Assembly (NCBI GenBank): GCA_014529385.2 | Contig: CM043951.1 | Coordinates: forward strand, 111,373,469-111,437,468 | Reading direction: 5' to 3' | Length of the DNA: 64,000 bases | Source: Adiantum capillus-veneris | Taxonomy: Eukaryota > Streptophyta > Polypodiopsida > Polypodiales > Pteridaceae | Part shown: one piece after another, positions 33,461-44,825 of the stretch | How positions within the stretch are numbered: the stretch's first letter is position 1 | Layout of the letters: the number at the start of each line of letters is the position of its first letter | Notes under the pieces: generated by a model | What the model was told of the DNA's origin: nothing | Database searches by the model: none | What the model saw: only the letters and a program-made list of their open reading frames with translations | Translations under genes and position numbers: made by a program

Positions 33461-34098
33461 ACGGCTTTTTTCCATGGAAGGGGCATTCGACGCATAACGA
33501 AGGGAGAGAACGAAGGAACCTCAAGCATAGCGAGCTCTCTCTCTCTCTCTCGAAGTGGGGGAGACAAGGTGTGCTCTCTCTCTCGAAGCTTGGAGAGACG
33601 GCATGCTCTATCTGTCCGTCGGGCTTTTGCATGAGAAGAAGCCAAGCAAAGAGGCAAAAGGGAGTCGAATAGCAAGAAGAGGAAGAGCTCCCTCTCCCTC
33701 GCTCTCATCCTCGAAGTAAGCAAAAGCTTGGAGAGCCAAAGAGCCATGGTTGAAGCTTAAGAGAGCTTTGGCATGGAGCTTTTTGACCAAGAAGCTCTCG
33801 AAGCTTGAGCGAGCCAATGTAAAAGGACATTCTAAGCAAGGTCGAGATAAAACAAGCAACCAAGATCGGAGCAACCAAGGCAAGAAAGGCAGATCAAGGT
33901 TGAGGCTTGACCAAGCCGAAGCAAGAAAATCATAAGGCAAGCAAAGGAGGCTTGACGAGGTAGGCAAAGCAAGGGTTCAAGCGTTATTTAGCAATTGAAG
34001 AGCAGGAGGAAGTTACAACTAGAGAATGGCAATTAAGCCAGTGCAAATCATATAGAACGAGAAGCTGCAACACAGTTGATTATTTTTGAAGCATGATG

Positions 34099-34289
34099 TG
34101 AAGGAGTACGAGCAGAAGTGCGACGCGAGAGAGAGTACGAGAAGAAGAGCACGACGTTATGGTGAACTCGCTCTACTGTAATGTGTAGAGCATAGTGAGT
34201 TCTTATTAGGTTTTAACAAAAGAATATGTGTACATACCTGGCGCCCGCCCACTTACCTGGGCGACCACATTGGGCTTTATACCCCAACA
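34099..34289 (-). repeat. C1 3' LTR
   Basis: TGAAGGAGTACGAGC ... TACCCCAACA on the plus strand. Confidence 0.92.
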
Positions 34290-34300
34290 ACCTCCCACTT
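34290..34300 (-). promoter_or_regulatory. C1 polypurine tract
   Basis: AAGTGGGAGGT on the minus strand directly before the 3' LTR TGTTGGGG. This is the common copia form. Confidence 0.8.
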
Positions 34301-34378
34301 AAAGTCCAATGTGATACTTCAAGTGTGATAGAAGCTACTATACAAGCTAATATACAAGAGATGTAGAGAAGTGATGTA

Positions 34379-35863
34379 CTACCCTACACCTAACTGCTTG
34401 CGAAAATGCGCAAAGCTCTTTGAGGGAAGTCCTTTTGTAAGTAGATCAGCAGGATTTTCTGTGGTGTGAACTTTGACAAGTTGAAGTTGCTTATCCTCGA
34501 GCATTTCCCTGATGAAATGATACTTCACATCCACATGCTTTGTCTTTGAGTGATAAACTGGATTGCGAGCCAATTGTATAGCACTTTGACTATCACAATA
34601 TAACAGAGGCATCTCTTCTTTGATTCCCAAATCTGTTACTAGTTGATTAAGTCAAATTGATTCTTTGCATGCCTCTCATGCTGCAACATATTCAGCCTCT
34701 GTAGTAGACTGAGTAACACAATCTTGTAATCTAGAATGCCATGATACTGCTCCACCAGCCAATGTAAAGACATACCCTGACGTAGACCTTCGGTTGTCTA
34801 AGTCACCTGCATAATCTGAGTCTGTAAAACCCTTTACACTTAGCTCCTGACTCCCATAGCATATACGCATACTCTTTATAGCTTCCAGGTATCTCAATAT
34901 TCCTTTCACTGCGTCCCAATGTTTCTTGCCTAGGTTTGACATGTATCGACTTACTACTCCCACTACAAATTCAATGTCTGGGCGAGTAGCATTCATTGCA
35001 TACATCAAACTACCCACTGCAGACGCATATGGAATCTTATCCATTTCAGCCTGTTCTTCCTCAGACACAGGACAATCTTGTTTGCTAAGTTTCACATATG
35101 GTGGCAATGGAACACTCAGTGCCTTTCCCTTCTCCAGATTGAAACGTTGCAAAACCTTGTCAATATACTCAGTTTGAGATAACCAAATCAACTTCTTTGA
35201 TCTGTCTCTCTCAATGCGCATACCAAGTATATGAATTGCCTCACCCATGTCTTTCATGTCAAACGATTTTGCCATCTTTGACTTCAAAGCTGAAATTTCT
35301 TCCAAGTGCTTGCTAGCAATCAACATGTCATCCACATACAAAATAAGGATCAGCCAACTACCATCCTTAGCCTTCTTTGTATATAGACAGTGATCGAACT
35401 CACTACGTTTGTAGCCTTGAGAAAGCATATACTTGTGGAATTTATGGTACCATGCCCTCGGTGATTGTTTTAAGCCATAAAGACTCTTTAACAATTGGCA
35501 TACCCAATCTTCCTTGCCTTTCTCAACAAACCCTTCTGGCTGCTGCATGTAAATTTCCACATCTGAATCACCATGCAAGAACGTTGTCTTGACATCCATT
35601 TGGTGCAACACCAAATCTAATATGGCAACCAATTGAAGAAAGCATCTCAATGTAGTCATCTTGACCACCAGAGAGTAGACTTCATCAAAGTCAATGCCTT
35701 GTTCTTGCTTAAAGCCCTTGCCAACAAGCCTTGCTTTGTACTTTGGCTGACTATCATGAGCGGTGATATAATACCTGTAAACCCATTTACAAGGTAGAGC
35801 CTTTTTGCCCTGTGGTAATTTAACTAGCTTCCATGTCTTTTTTTTATGCAGAGCTGTCATCTC
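34379..35863 (-). pseudogene. C1 reverse transcriptase and RNase H
   Basis: RT motifs: LPCKWVYRYYI, KARLVGKGFKQEQGIDF, QMDVKTTFLHGD, SLYGLKQSPRAWY and the catalytic YVDD in LILYVDDMLIAS. RNase H motifs: GFTDSDYAGD, STTEAEYVAA, LYCDSQSAIQLA and YHFIREML. In-frame stops lie upstream at 35864-35866 and inside at 34676-34678 and 34652-34654 (both TGA). The frame otherwise reads to LTKGLPSKSF near the end. Confidence 0.9.
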
Positions 35864-37876
35864 TCAATGCATGGCCAATTGCCAATTCCCGAAGTCCTTC
35901 ATTTGCACTGCTTCCTTGTAACATGAAGGCTCATTGCAATCAGTCAACATGACATAGTTCATAGATGGAACAAACCTATCAAGAGGTCGCGTGACACGTC
36001 CAGATCTACGCACAATAGGTGTCTCAAGCTCAGCCACAACCTGTGGTTCCAATCGATCCTGTCCTTGCTCCTCTTGAGCCCTGACATTTTGTCTTGCACG
36101 TGCAGGTCCATCTTCTTGGAAGACAACTCTTCTAATCTCCTCAACCCTCTCTGGTTTAGAATGATATTTGGATTCATTAAAGTGAACATCATTGTTGCGG
36201 AGAACCTTTCTGGATTCGGGATCCCAAAGTCTGTACCCCATCTCACCAGAATTACCATAGCCTAGAAAGATGCACTTTCTACTCTTTGGCTCAAGTTTGT
36301 TCCTAAATTCCTTTGGAACGTGAGTATATGCCTCACAGCCAAAGACTCTGAGATGCTTGTATGAGGGCATTTTGACTGACCATACCATCTCTGGCACTGA
36401 ATCCTTCTGCAAAACCTTGCTAGGAGATCTATTTACAAGATGAACAGCTGTTGATACAGCTTCAGCCCAAAACCCATTTGGCAGCTGTGCATTAGACAAC
36501 ATACTTCTGAACTTCTCTTGTATGGTCTTATTCATCCTCTCAGCAACACCATTTTGAGGAGGATTGTAAGGAGTAGTAAGTTCACATTTTATACCTTTTG
36601 ACTCACAAAAGTCATGAAAGGCCTTTGAAACATACTCTCCACCATTGTCAGTGCGTAAGCATTTAAGCTTCTTGCCACTCTGATTCTCCACAAGTGTCAC
36701 AAACGTTTTGAAAACACTAAACGCTTCATCCTTGTGCTTGAGAAAGTAAACCCATACTTTCCTCAAGTAATCATCTATAAATGTCATAAAGTAAGAAGTT
36801 CCCCCTAGAGATAGGTTAGGCATAGGTCCACACAAATCACTATGAACAAGTGCCAACTGTGTATCTCTTCTACTGCTTCTATGCTTATGTGGCTGCTGTG
36901 TTTGCTTACCATACAGACAATGTTCACAAAATTCAAAATCATTAAATGAAAAGCCAGGCAAATAACCAGAACGAGACAAGATTTCCATTCCCTTCTTGGA
37001 CATATGTCCTAACCGGCTATGCCACAAAGAAACGTTCGGCTACTAGGTTACATTGATTACATTTTTAGAGACATTTGATACATAAATCATGTAAAGTCCT
37101 CCAGACTTTACTCCATGTGCTACTGTCATAGAACCCTTGGATATCTTCCACATGTTCTGTCCAAAAGTGGTGACGTAGCCAGCATCATCAAGTAAACCTG
37201 TGCTGATCAAGCTCTTTGTAATTGCGGGAACATGTCTCACATTCTTCAGCGTGAAAGAAGAGCCATTCTAAAACTTCAATTGAACATCTCCAACATCTAA
37301 TATCTCACATGTCTGCCCATTGCCTAGCCGAACATGATCTTTAGTGGTCACATAAGAGGTAAACCACTCCTTGTTTGGAGACACATGAAGTGATGCCCCT
37401 GAGTCTATAATCCAATCACTCAGTGCATTTCCATCAGATGTTGTAAGAAGAGCTGAGTCCATTGTATTCTTCAAGAAGTAGATGTCTCCTGACACTAGAC
37501 TGTCATCCTCTGCAACAGTGTTTGTCACATTTATTTCTTGAATCTTCACTGAGGACTTGTTCTTCTCACCATGGTCTTCAGCTTTCTCTTTGCCTTTTTC
37601 TGCTTTCCATTCTCTGCAATCTCTTTTCATGTGACCCTTCTTGCCACAATGGTAGCATTCTATGTCACTCTTGCCTTTAGCACTGCGGGACTTGCTACGA
37701 GACTGATTCCTCTTTCCACCTTTGTACTTTTCTTTGGTCCTTCCCCTGAAAACTAAGGCTCTTCCTTTGCCTTTGTCCATTGTCTTTCTATTGGTTTCTT
37801 CATTAAGCAGACTTCCTTCTACACCGTCTATGTTCAAACCATCTGGAGGTTCATAGATGTGCGAAAAGTGTCCCAA
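35864..37876 (-). pseudogene. C1 zinc knuckle, protease and integrase
   Basis: The CCHC knuckle CYHCGKKGHMKRDC is intact and is followed by protease IIDSGASLHVS. Stops at 37268-37270 and 37043-37045 interrupt the frame. Integrase follows: zinc finger HSRLGHM ... CEHC, then catalytic Asp in HSDLCGPM, Asp in LRTDNGGEY and Glu in NGVAERMNKT, all retained. A stop at 35864-35866 separates it from RT in the same frame. Confidence 0.9.
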
Positions 37877-37879
37877 ATT

Positions 37880-38349
37880 TCTGGCAATGTGATCAACAGG
37901 AACATAGCTCTAACAGGTTCATCAAACTTGACACCTTGAGCTAACAACTGACTATAGATTGTGTTGAATTCATTCAGATGATTGGACATAGGTGTCCCTT
38001 CTTTCATCTTCAAGTCAACAAACTTCTTAAGCCAGTATACCTGTGAAGCTGCACTCTGCTTCTCATAAAGATCACTCAGATTTAATCATGCTTGATAAGC
38101 CTACATCTCGTCTGCTACATTGAAGTAAACGCTTTCAGCCAAAGTCAACATAATGGTAGAAAGTGTTAATTCATCCATTTCGTTCCATTCATCTTCGTCC
38201 ATATCTTCTGGTTTTATCCCCTTGAGCTTTATAGGTTTTATCTGCTTCTTTTGTACCAACACGTGCCAAATCTGCTGCTTCCACAATGGGAAATTGGCTC
38301 CATCCAGCTTCTTGATATTGTAAAGAGCAGTGTCTTGTGATCCAGCCAT
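37880..38349 (-). pseudogene. C1 Gag N-terminal part
   Basis: Starts at Met 38349 with KLDGANFPLWKQQIWHVL, the usual copia Gag opening, and a stop at 38101-38103. Further stops follow; LSDLYEKQSAASQVYWLKKF and LNEFNTIYSQL are recognisable down to about 37900. It is in a different frame from the zinc knuckle. Confidence 0.85.
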
Positions 38350-39398
38350 AGCTACGCTTCATAGTGGTTTACTTTCCTGGGAAAAATTCGGCAGAGTTTC
38401 CCCTGTAAACTGACCTCCGAGCCAATATCAACCTCTCAAATGAACCAAGAAAGCTTCAGATTCTGCATAAATTTCGGCAAAGTCTCCTTTGTAAAATGGC
38501 TCTGGTGTACTCAAAAAACAGACCAAAAAACAGCTCAAAAAACACTGTCTCTCTGACACTGTAAGCTGCGGGTAAACCTGTCCTGCACCTGTACTGTCTC
38601 TCATTGTCTTGTCACTGTTCTGTAAGCATAGACTGTGACAATGCCTCAACTCACAGTCAATACATCCTAGCTGCCTATCTAAGGGTGCTCGAGGGATCGC
38701 TCCAAGACCTGTATCACCGAAAGGATCTCAACATTCGAGAATCCCCCAGCTCAATAAAACCTCACTCAACCCTCAACAAAGGCTACAGTAAATCTGACAG
38801 TACATAGACTTCCCACAAAGTCATACATCCACAAATTTCCCACTGTATGCTTTAACCGCTGCGGCGGTTGTTTGCTGCGTGACTCACAGCCAGCAAACCC
38901 TCAACAGACATACATCATCTCTGACAATACATCCCATGTGGAAGTACCTTCAATGTCAGGATGAAATCTAGAATATCAAGCAGCAAACACAAGCTACCTG
39001 ATAAACTAGTGGATGTCGCCTACAGTCTGTGTGTAGATGCGCTCGTGTCGTATGTGACACGCCTCGAAGAACTCTGAGCCGTCCTTCGATGTGTAGACAA
39101 CCACAAATCAACACTCTGGGAGTGTTGGTATCCTCAGCACCTGCAGTCGTAGGCCGAAAACTCCAAATTTGCAGAGTCGGATCTGCACCCGCCGAGATCA
39201 CGTAGTCAAAAATGGCCTGCACAGACCTTTGTTGAAGTCGAACGGTGGCCGAGATGACCTCAGAATGAACTTCTGAGAACACAGTGCCCTTCAGGCTCAT
39301 CCACAGGATTTGGGGCCGTGTCTTCGCCTATCGAATTTCACTCCAATCCAAGCTGGTGACTCTAGCCTCCTACAGTGCTTCCCCGAGCCTCGATCTGA
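38350..39398 (-). other. C1 leader, no gene
   Basis: About 1 kb of non-coding leader between primer site and gag, longer than in many copia elements. No supported ORF. Confidence 0.6.
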
Positions 39399-39410
39399 GC
39401 TCTAATACCA
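39399..39410 (-). promoter_or_regulatory. C1 primer-binding site (tRNA-iMet type)
   Basis: TGGTATTAGAGC on the minus strand, two bases after the 5' LTR. One mismatch to the usual TGGTATCAGAGC. Confidence 0.88.
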
Positions 39411-39412
39411 GT

Positions 39413-39604
39413 TGAAGGAGTACGAGCGGAAGTGTGACGCGAGAGAGAGTGCGAGAAGAAGAGCACGACGATATGGTGAACTCGCTCTACTGTAATGTGT
39501 AGTGCATAGTGAGTTCTTATTAGGTTTTAACAAAAGAATATGTGTACATACCTGGCGGCCCACCCACTTACCTGGGCGACCACATTGGGCTTTATACCCC
39601 AACA
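39413..39604 (-). repeat. C1 5' LTR
   Basis: 192 bp, TGAAGGAG ... CCCCAACA on the plus strand. Carries TATAAAGCCC near its start on the minus strand. Confidence 0.92.
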
Positions 39605-39991
39605 TGATGTTTGATAGAATGAACTTACATGAGGTTTGTAGAATCGTGAAAGTAGAAGAGGAAGATAAAGTGACATAAGAAGATTTCCATCACCAACATC
39701 AGAATTTGATTAAGCATTTTGTTAAGTCCGGTGTCGGTAACGGCCCGATTAATCTTGTAAATGGGAGCTTAAGCTCCTAGTTAGCAGATTATCCAAGTGA
39801 TGGTGCTGTTAATAGCCCGCCTTGGCTAAGGATTAAGTTTTACTCAAGTGTTAATCAGTTAATTGATGATTACGATGATTTCCAGATTCAGTTGCATATG
39901 TTGTTCTTGTTCTCTCTCTTTCACACCTCCCACAGCCGGAGGCCCTGTGCCTGCCCGGCTCATGTAGCGAACACATATCCCCTAATAGCAG

Positions 39992-40167
39992 TAGTTTTTA
40001 GGTGCCTCTAGATGCAGTCAGATGATGGCCTTAACTCCATGCTTGGTCAGGCACTAAGAATTCCTCCCCTATGCAAACACTTCTGCAACTCTGATGTATA
40101 CTAAAAATTGTATAAAGGTGTGTATTGTATATTTTGTGCATAGACCCTTGGGGAGGGGTATCTCTCA
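39992..40167 (+). repeat. E0 5' LTR, right part
   Basis: Continues the E0 LTR after the AGCAG duplication (TAGGTGCCTCTAGATG ... GGGGAGGGGTATCTCTCA) and matches 45086-45260. Confidence 0.85.
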
Positions 40168-40170
40168 ACT

Positions 40171-40182
40171 TGTATCAGAGCC
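40171..40182 (+). promoter_or_regulatory. E0 primer-binding site, degenerate
   Basis: TGTATCAGAGCC four bases after the 5' LTR. This is the tRNA-iMet site TGGTATCAGAGCC with one G lost. Confidence 0.75.
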
Positions 40183-40419
40183 TATGCTTGAAGGTTATGG
40201 GGATAGCCTAAAGCGTGATACTAGTCAGTCTAGTTATGCATCATGCATGCTGTCTGGAAATGGATATTGTATTTATGATGCATCTATATCTAATATTGGT
40301 TGGTGGTTCCTGCTTGACTTGTCTTCTTGAATGGAAGTAATTGGTTTCAATTATGATAGTGGTCAAAGTGTTCAACAACGGTGTTGTAATTTCTTTGAAT
40401 GTTTGTTTTTTAGTAAAAA

Positions 40420-41745
40420 ATGGCTCCGAGAGTGACGTCTGAATGCTCTAGCCAGGGAAATGAGGTTTTGGCCATAGTGTTCAACAATATGGCAACACGG
40501 TTATCAAGAGATGAAAGGGAACTCTTTTACTTAGAAATCGGGACAAAATTATTCGGCATGCCAGGAAGCACAATTTATTTGAAGAGTGTTGACCGTAGTT
40601 ACCTTAATCGTCACCGAGAACCATTCCATAAATTCTTTATCTACATTGATGATAGTCCAAGAGACTTGTTTACCAACCTCAGGCTACTTAAACTTATAAT
40701 GTGGTTAGGCCTAGGAGACATGTTCTAATACTTGGGAATGTGCTCCCAAATGTTAAGGATTGCCAAAGTTACTAACAAGTTTGAAGCTCCTGAAGCTGTC
40801 ATAGGAAAAAAAAACTAGAGAATAACTATAGACCACGTTGTTGCATGGGAGGATTAAGAGAATACCTTTTCATGAGAGTTACAAATCATAAAAAGTAAAT
40901 TTGATGAATAAAAGAAGCATAAACTCTGTTTTGGTTCACATATGTACTAAGTCTTCTCTGTCCTCGTCTTGTTTTTTAATGGATCTTCTTAATTGTCTTG
41001 ATGAACTCCCAAGTGATTTTGCACAAAGGGTCTTTTCCAATTATGCAATTGGATTCAATATCCAGTGGGTAATTGAAGTGCTTCAAGCTTCAAAGGGATC
41101 TAGAGACTAACTTGTTTTGAAAACTTACATAGCATGTGAGTTGTATGTTGAAGCCCAATCTAAACATCGAACACAAGTGCCTGATAGGTTTATGACCGAT
41201 CCACAGCTTCTGGTCAAGGAAAAGATCCAAGAAGGCGAAGTCAAAGTACAAAGATACGTTAACCTGTGTTCACTTTTGGACATACCAAGTCGAGAGCTTA
41301 TACTTAGTAAGAAGGCTCTCATGCTAAACCAAAGATATGGAATGTTGTAAAAAGGTCATAATCAGAGTATGGAAGAAGTAAAATGGTAGCAACTGATTCT
41401 ATTATGTACCCCATGATTGGTTCAATATAGTATATGGGCCTATTCTCAAATACAATCCTCACAATGTCATTATTACCTTTGATGACCACAGAAGCCCAGG
41501 TGCATTAGTAAATTTGCTCAAGCGCAATCAATGGGAGTAAAATCAAGTAGATATTTCTATAGAGATGATGTAAATGAACGGCATGCTCATGTACACTGCT
41601 TTGATGGAATATCGCCTATGAATGTATCACAAGGAGAGGATTGGTACGAAAGGGAAGACATGAATTTTAGTGCACAAGTTGAAGTTTTAAACTTTGAAAC
41701 TCGAGATGTGAACAAATGTAGGGGTAGAACCTCAGTTGTATGAAC
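40420..41745 (+). pseudogene. Unknown coding block A between E0 primer site and gag
   Basis: Open pieces on the plus strand in order: MAPRVTSECSSQGNEVLAIV, LSRDERELFYLEIGTKLFGM, FHKFFIYIDDSPRDLFTN (40420-40728), then KVTNKFEAPEAVI, LLNCLDELPSDFAQRVF (40901-41110), YVEAQSKHRTQVPDRFM and YVNLCSLLDIPSREL (41117-41350). After a frame change come VPHDWFNIVYGPILKYNPHN and HRSPGALVNLLKRNQWE, then 41531-41743. They read like a single protein of about 400 residues broken by stops and shifts. A TTTGTTTTTTAG acceptor-like tract precedes the first ATG. It is not a known retroelement protein that I recognise; function unknown. Confidence 0.45.
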
Positions 41746-41930
41746 CAAGAATTGGCTCATAGGACCCTTTTGTATTCATGTATCTCCCTACAGACGCTAT
41801 GTATCTTTTTGGTTTTCTACGATTATAAAAACTTGATTTTGATATGACTCATATTATTTTGAGGTCGTTATAATTGAGTTTGGATCTTGGCTTTATCATT
41901 CTAACTAACTTGAGTGATAGGGTGTGTGTG

Positions 41931-42821
41931 TAGATGATTGACATCTTACTTCAAGGGAGATGGGCGGATATACTCTCTTGCCTTATGGTGGAGGAGCATC
42001 TTCAAACAAGAGTGGAAGTGCAACGGCCTATCACTACCACACATAATGGGAAAGAGAATAAAAGGTTATTGTCCATTGATTTTTTGTACCTAATATATTT
42101 TAAGCATGGTACCATTACACTATAGGAAACCCCGAGTTTAGACCACCTGAACATAAACTCTCGTCCATTGGGAGTATTGAATAGATACAATCCAAGTTGG
42201 GAAAGGAGATCATTGTCACTAAACAAGTGTTGTACATAAATGCTTATGAACTTAGCTTGAGACGGACAAAGGAAACATGGATAGCTAGAAACATACTTCC
42301 CTTAGTAATCGCTACGGGATGCTTTAACATTGTCATGTTCAATGTATGGTTCCATCAATACCAAACCAGCAACCAACATTCTTTTAGTCTGGTACCTTGG
42401 AATTTGTACTTTGACTTGTTTAAAAAGTCCCATAATCCACAATCTTCACCATGTAAATGTTTTATACAATGCATATAATACACTCCAATGCCTTGCAAAT
42501 TGTGCAAATATACATATCTCTGCTTGGTGGGACACATTGTATGTCTTTCCAAAATAACCTGCTTACTTCAATGACTACTTTGGGTACACAAAGTCAATAG
42601 TTCATAGCGAAATGAGAGTACCTGTAGCAAACCGATTTCTTACCCAAAAATGGTATGATTCACATGCTAATGAGGTGATGTTTCAACCAAAGATAAAAAA
42701 GGATTATTGGGATTATCCATCGGATACACTCAAAGAATGGTATAACTATGCTCCATTGGTGGAAGGATGCCACAATGGCTACTATCGGGTGCATTATGTC
42801 AGAGCTATTAGGATTTATTAA
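41931..42821 (+). pseudogene. Unknown coding block B between E0 primer site and gag
   Basis: A second set of plus-strand fragments: MIDILLQGRWADILSCLM (41934), KEIIVTKQVLYINAYEL and WIARNILPLVIATGCFN (42197-42478), then FNDYFGYTKSIVHSEMRVPV and WDYPSDTLKEWYNYAPLV (up to 42821). An acceptor-like GTGTGTGTAG directly precedes the first ATG. It may continue block A or be a separate ORF. No family recognised. Confidence 0.4.
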
Positions 42822-43022
42822 AAACTTTCAAGACACTTTGTAGACTTTCTGGAATCCCTAAGTTTTGTGATATAGAAATTGGATTAATTTATATGTTATT
42901 CTTCTCCTATTATCTCTCTCATTTTATTCTCAATTTTCTATTTTATTTGGCTTAAAGGACTGCATGCGGATTAGAACATTGTACTAAGTGTGATATTGGT
43001 TGATATTGTGCAGTAAGTTACA

Positions 43023-43370
43023 ATGCCTCCTAGAGGAAATGCGGCTGCTGCTAACGTAAAGGCACCTATTGTTCCTCAACACACCATCATTGATAGAGAC
43101 CTCAATGCTATGCTTCTCAAGTCTCAACCTAGAAACTTTAGCGGGGAAGGCAAAGATATAGGTGAAGTTCTTGAAGATTGTATTGAGTGCATGGATGAAT
43201 AATTTTATTTGGCTCATTCATCTACAGTAAACAAAGCTACCATTGCTAAGTTTAAAGTAGAGAAAATAGTCAAGCATTGGTGGAGAGACCATTGCACAAA
43301 AAACAATGTTGATCGTAATGCAGCAACTTGGGATTATCTTAAGACCCAACTCAGGAATGGATTGTCTTAA
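43023..43370 (+). pseudogene. E0 Gag remnant
   Basis: ATG at 43023, shortly after a TTGTGCAG acceptor-like site. Reads MPPRGNAAAANVKAPIVPQH, SQPRNFSGEGKDIGEVLE, then after one stop AKFKVEKIVKHWWRDH and AATWDYLKTQLRNGLS. This is the usual Ty3/gypsy Gag N-terminal layout (FSG/E ... W..L...F). Truncated; no zinc knuckle was found. Confidence 0.65.
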
Positions 43371-43544
43371 GGACAATGATGCTCACATACATTGTAAAGA
43401 CGCTTCATTGACTTTTAAAAATGAACAAAACTCTAGGGTTACAGTTATAAGGAAACAAGAAAAGCCTAAACTCAGACTAGTGAACTTTGCCAAGCTTATG
43501 AAGAGTCATAGGAAGAATGAAACGATTACATAGTAAATCTTAAC

Positions 43545-44500
43545 CCTAAAGAGAAGAAGTTAGATTTATCTGAACTTGAATAGATAACCAAATCGGATAA
43601 TGTGTTTCTCAAAGATTTCTCATAGTTACCACCCAAGCATGATGTTGATCATGTAGTAGAGCTTACTCTAGGAGCTCAACTAGTCACCCATAGACCATAC
43701 AAAATGTTGGTACTTGAATCTACAGAACTCAAGGAGCAACTAACTCAAATTATTGAACAAGGATTCATTCAACCCAGCATTTCTCCATGGAGTACTCTTT
43801 TTCTCTTTAATCAAAAAAAGAAGGATGGTACTCTACGTCTTTTTATTGATTATCATGGATTGAATCAAGTAACAGTCAAGAATAGGTACACAATACCAAG
43901 GATTGATGAGTTACTTGACCGATTACACAAAGCGTCTATCTTCACAAAAATTAATCTTAAGTCAGGGTATTACCAAATCCGGATCGAGGAGGAGGACATA
44001 CCAAAGACAGGATCAAGGAGGAGGACATACCAAAGACAGGATTTAGTACTCATTTTGGACATTATGAATTTACAGTTATGCATTTTGGACTTACCAATGC
44101 TCTTGCAACTTTTAATTGTCTCATGATTGACGTGTTTCGAGAGCATTTTGATGATTTTTTTATTGTCTTCTTTGATGATATCCTGGTTTACTCAAGAAAT
44201 AGAGAAGATTATGAGCAACATGTATGACAAGTACTTGAACTTCTTCGTCAAAATCAACTTTATGCTAAAGGTAGCAAATACACCTTTTTCACTTACAAGG
44301 AGGAATATTTGGGATTTATTGTATCCAAGGATGGTGTTTCTACTCATCCAAGTAAGATTGAAGCTACTATAGCTTGGCCTACACTGAAATCAGTACGAGA
44401 AGTATGTGGCTTTCTTGTGTTATGCAAATATGATTCTGGAATCAAATATAAACCTAGGAAGGAAAATCATGTGGCGTTGCCTTAAGCAGGAAGAGTATTG
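43545..44500 (+). pseudogene. E0 reverse transcriptase remnant
   Basis: Typical gypsy RT order: DHVVELTLGAQLVTHRPYKM, PSISPWSTLFLFNQKKKDGT, FIDYHGLNQVTVKNRYTIPR, FTKINLKSGYYQIRI, FGLTNALATFN, FFDDILVYSR and KGSKYTFFTYKEEYLGFIV. The first catalytic Asp (IDLKSGY in the family) is Asn here, and YLDD is FFDD. A 29-bp tandem duplication at about 43979-44036 shifts the frame after DIPKTG. The RNase H part is nearly absent. Confidence 0.8.
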
Positions 44501-44553
44501 TAGCAGCTGTCACAACCTCTACTACCTCTTTAACTAACCTTATTTGAGAAGGT

Positions 44554-44825
44554 ATGACTGACGACCTATATTACATAATAATCCAGTACTTGATGAACTC
44601 AAATAATCACACAAAGAAGGAAGAGAGACAAATCAAAGGCTTCCACATTGAAGGCGATGACCTTTACTTCAGTAATTGTCTTTGTATCCCAAATCAAAGT
44701 GGAATCAAACTTCAGATATTACAGGAAGCTCGTGATATACCTATTGCAGGACACCCAAGATACATTAAGACTTACTCTACTATAAGGAAAAGTTTCTTTT
44801 TGGTTGATCCCTACACAGGGTTTCG
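44554..44825 (+). pseudogene. E0 integrase N-terminal remnant
   Basis: Reads QIKGFHIEGDDLYFSNCLCI, IPIAGHPRYIKTYSTIRKSF. This is like the zinc-finger entry of gypsy integrase (AGHPG...KT...). It runs directly into the 3' LTR, so the integrase core, C-terminus and polypurine tract are deleted. Confidence 0.6.

Larger units (their letters stand above)
34099..39604 (-). mobile_element. C1: full-length Ty1/copia retrotransposon
   Basis: Short LTRs, 34099-34289 (191 bp) and 39413-39604 (192 bp), about 96-97 % identical (six substitutions and one indel counted). The TGATG duplication at 34094-34098 and 39605-39609 is perfect. Copia order gag-protease-integrase-RT-RNase H on the minus strand. The pol frame from 37876 to 34379 is continuous except for in-frame stops; gag is frameshifted against it. 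Inserted in E1 LTR B. Confidence 0.93.
18325..39986 (+). mobile_element. E1: gag-only LTR retrotransposon (TR-GAG-like), itself interrupted twice
   Basis: LTR A is 18325-20583. LTR B is 22138-23435 plus 33466-34098 plus 39610-39986 (about 2.3 kb in total). The target-site duplication AGCAG is at 18320-18324 and 39987-39991. The interior is only about 1.55 kb, with primer site, a decayed gag-like frame and a polypurine tract, and no reverse transcriptase. The LTRs are about 90 % identical by eye. Known: TR-GAG elements carry LTRs and gag only and rely on partners. Inferred partner: the G1 family, which has matching priming signals. Confidence 0.8.
22138..39986 (+). repeat. E1 LTR B, in three pieces
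   Basis: Pieces 22138-23435, 33466-34098 and 39610-39986 align in order to LTR A. The two gaps are exactly the G1 and C1 insertions with their target duplications. Confidence 0.85.
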
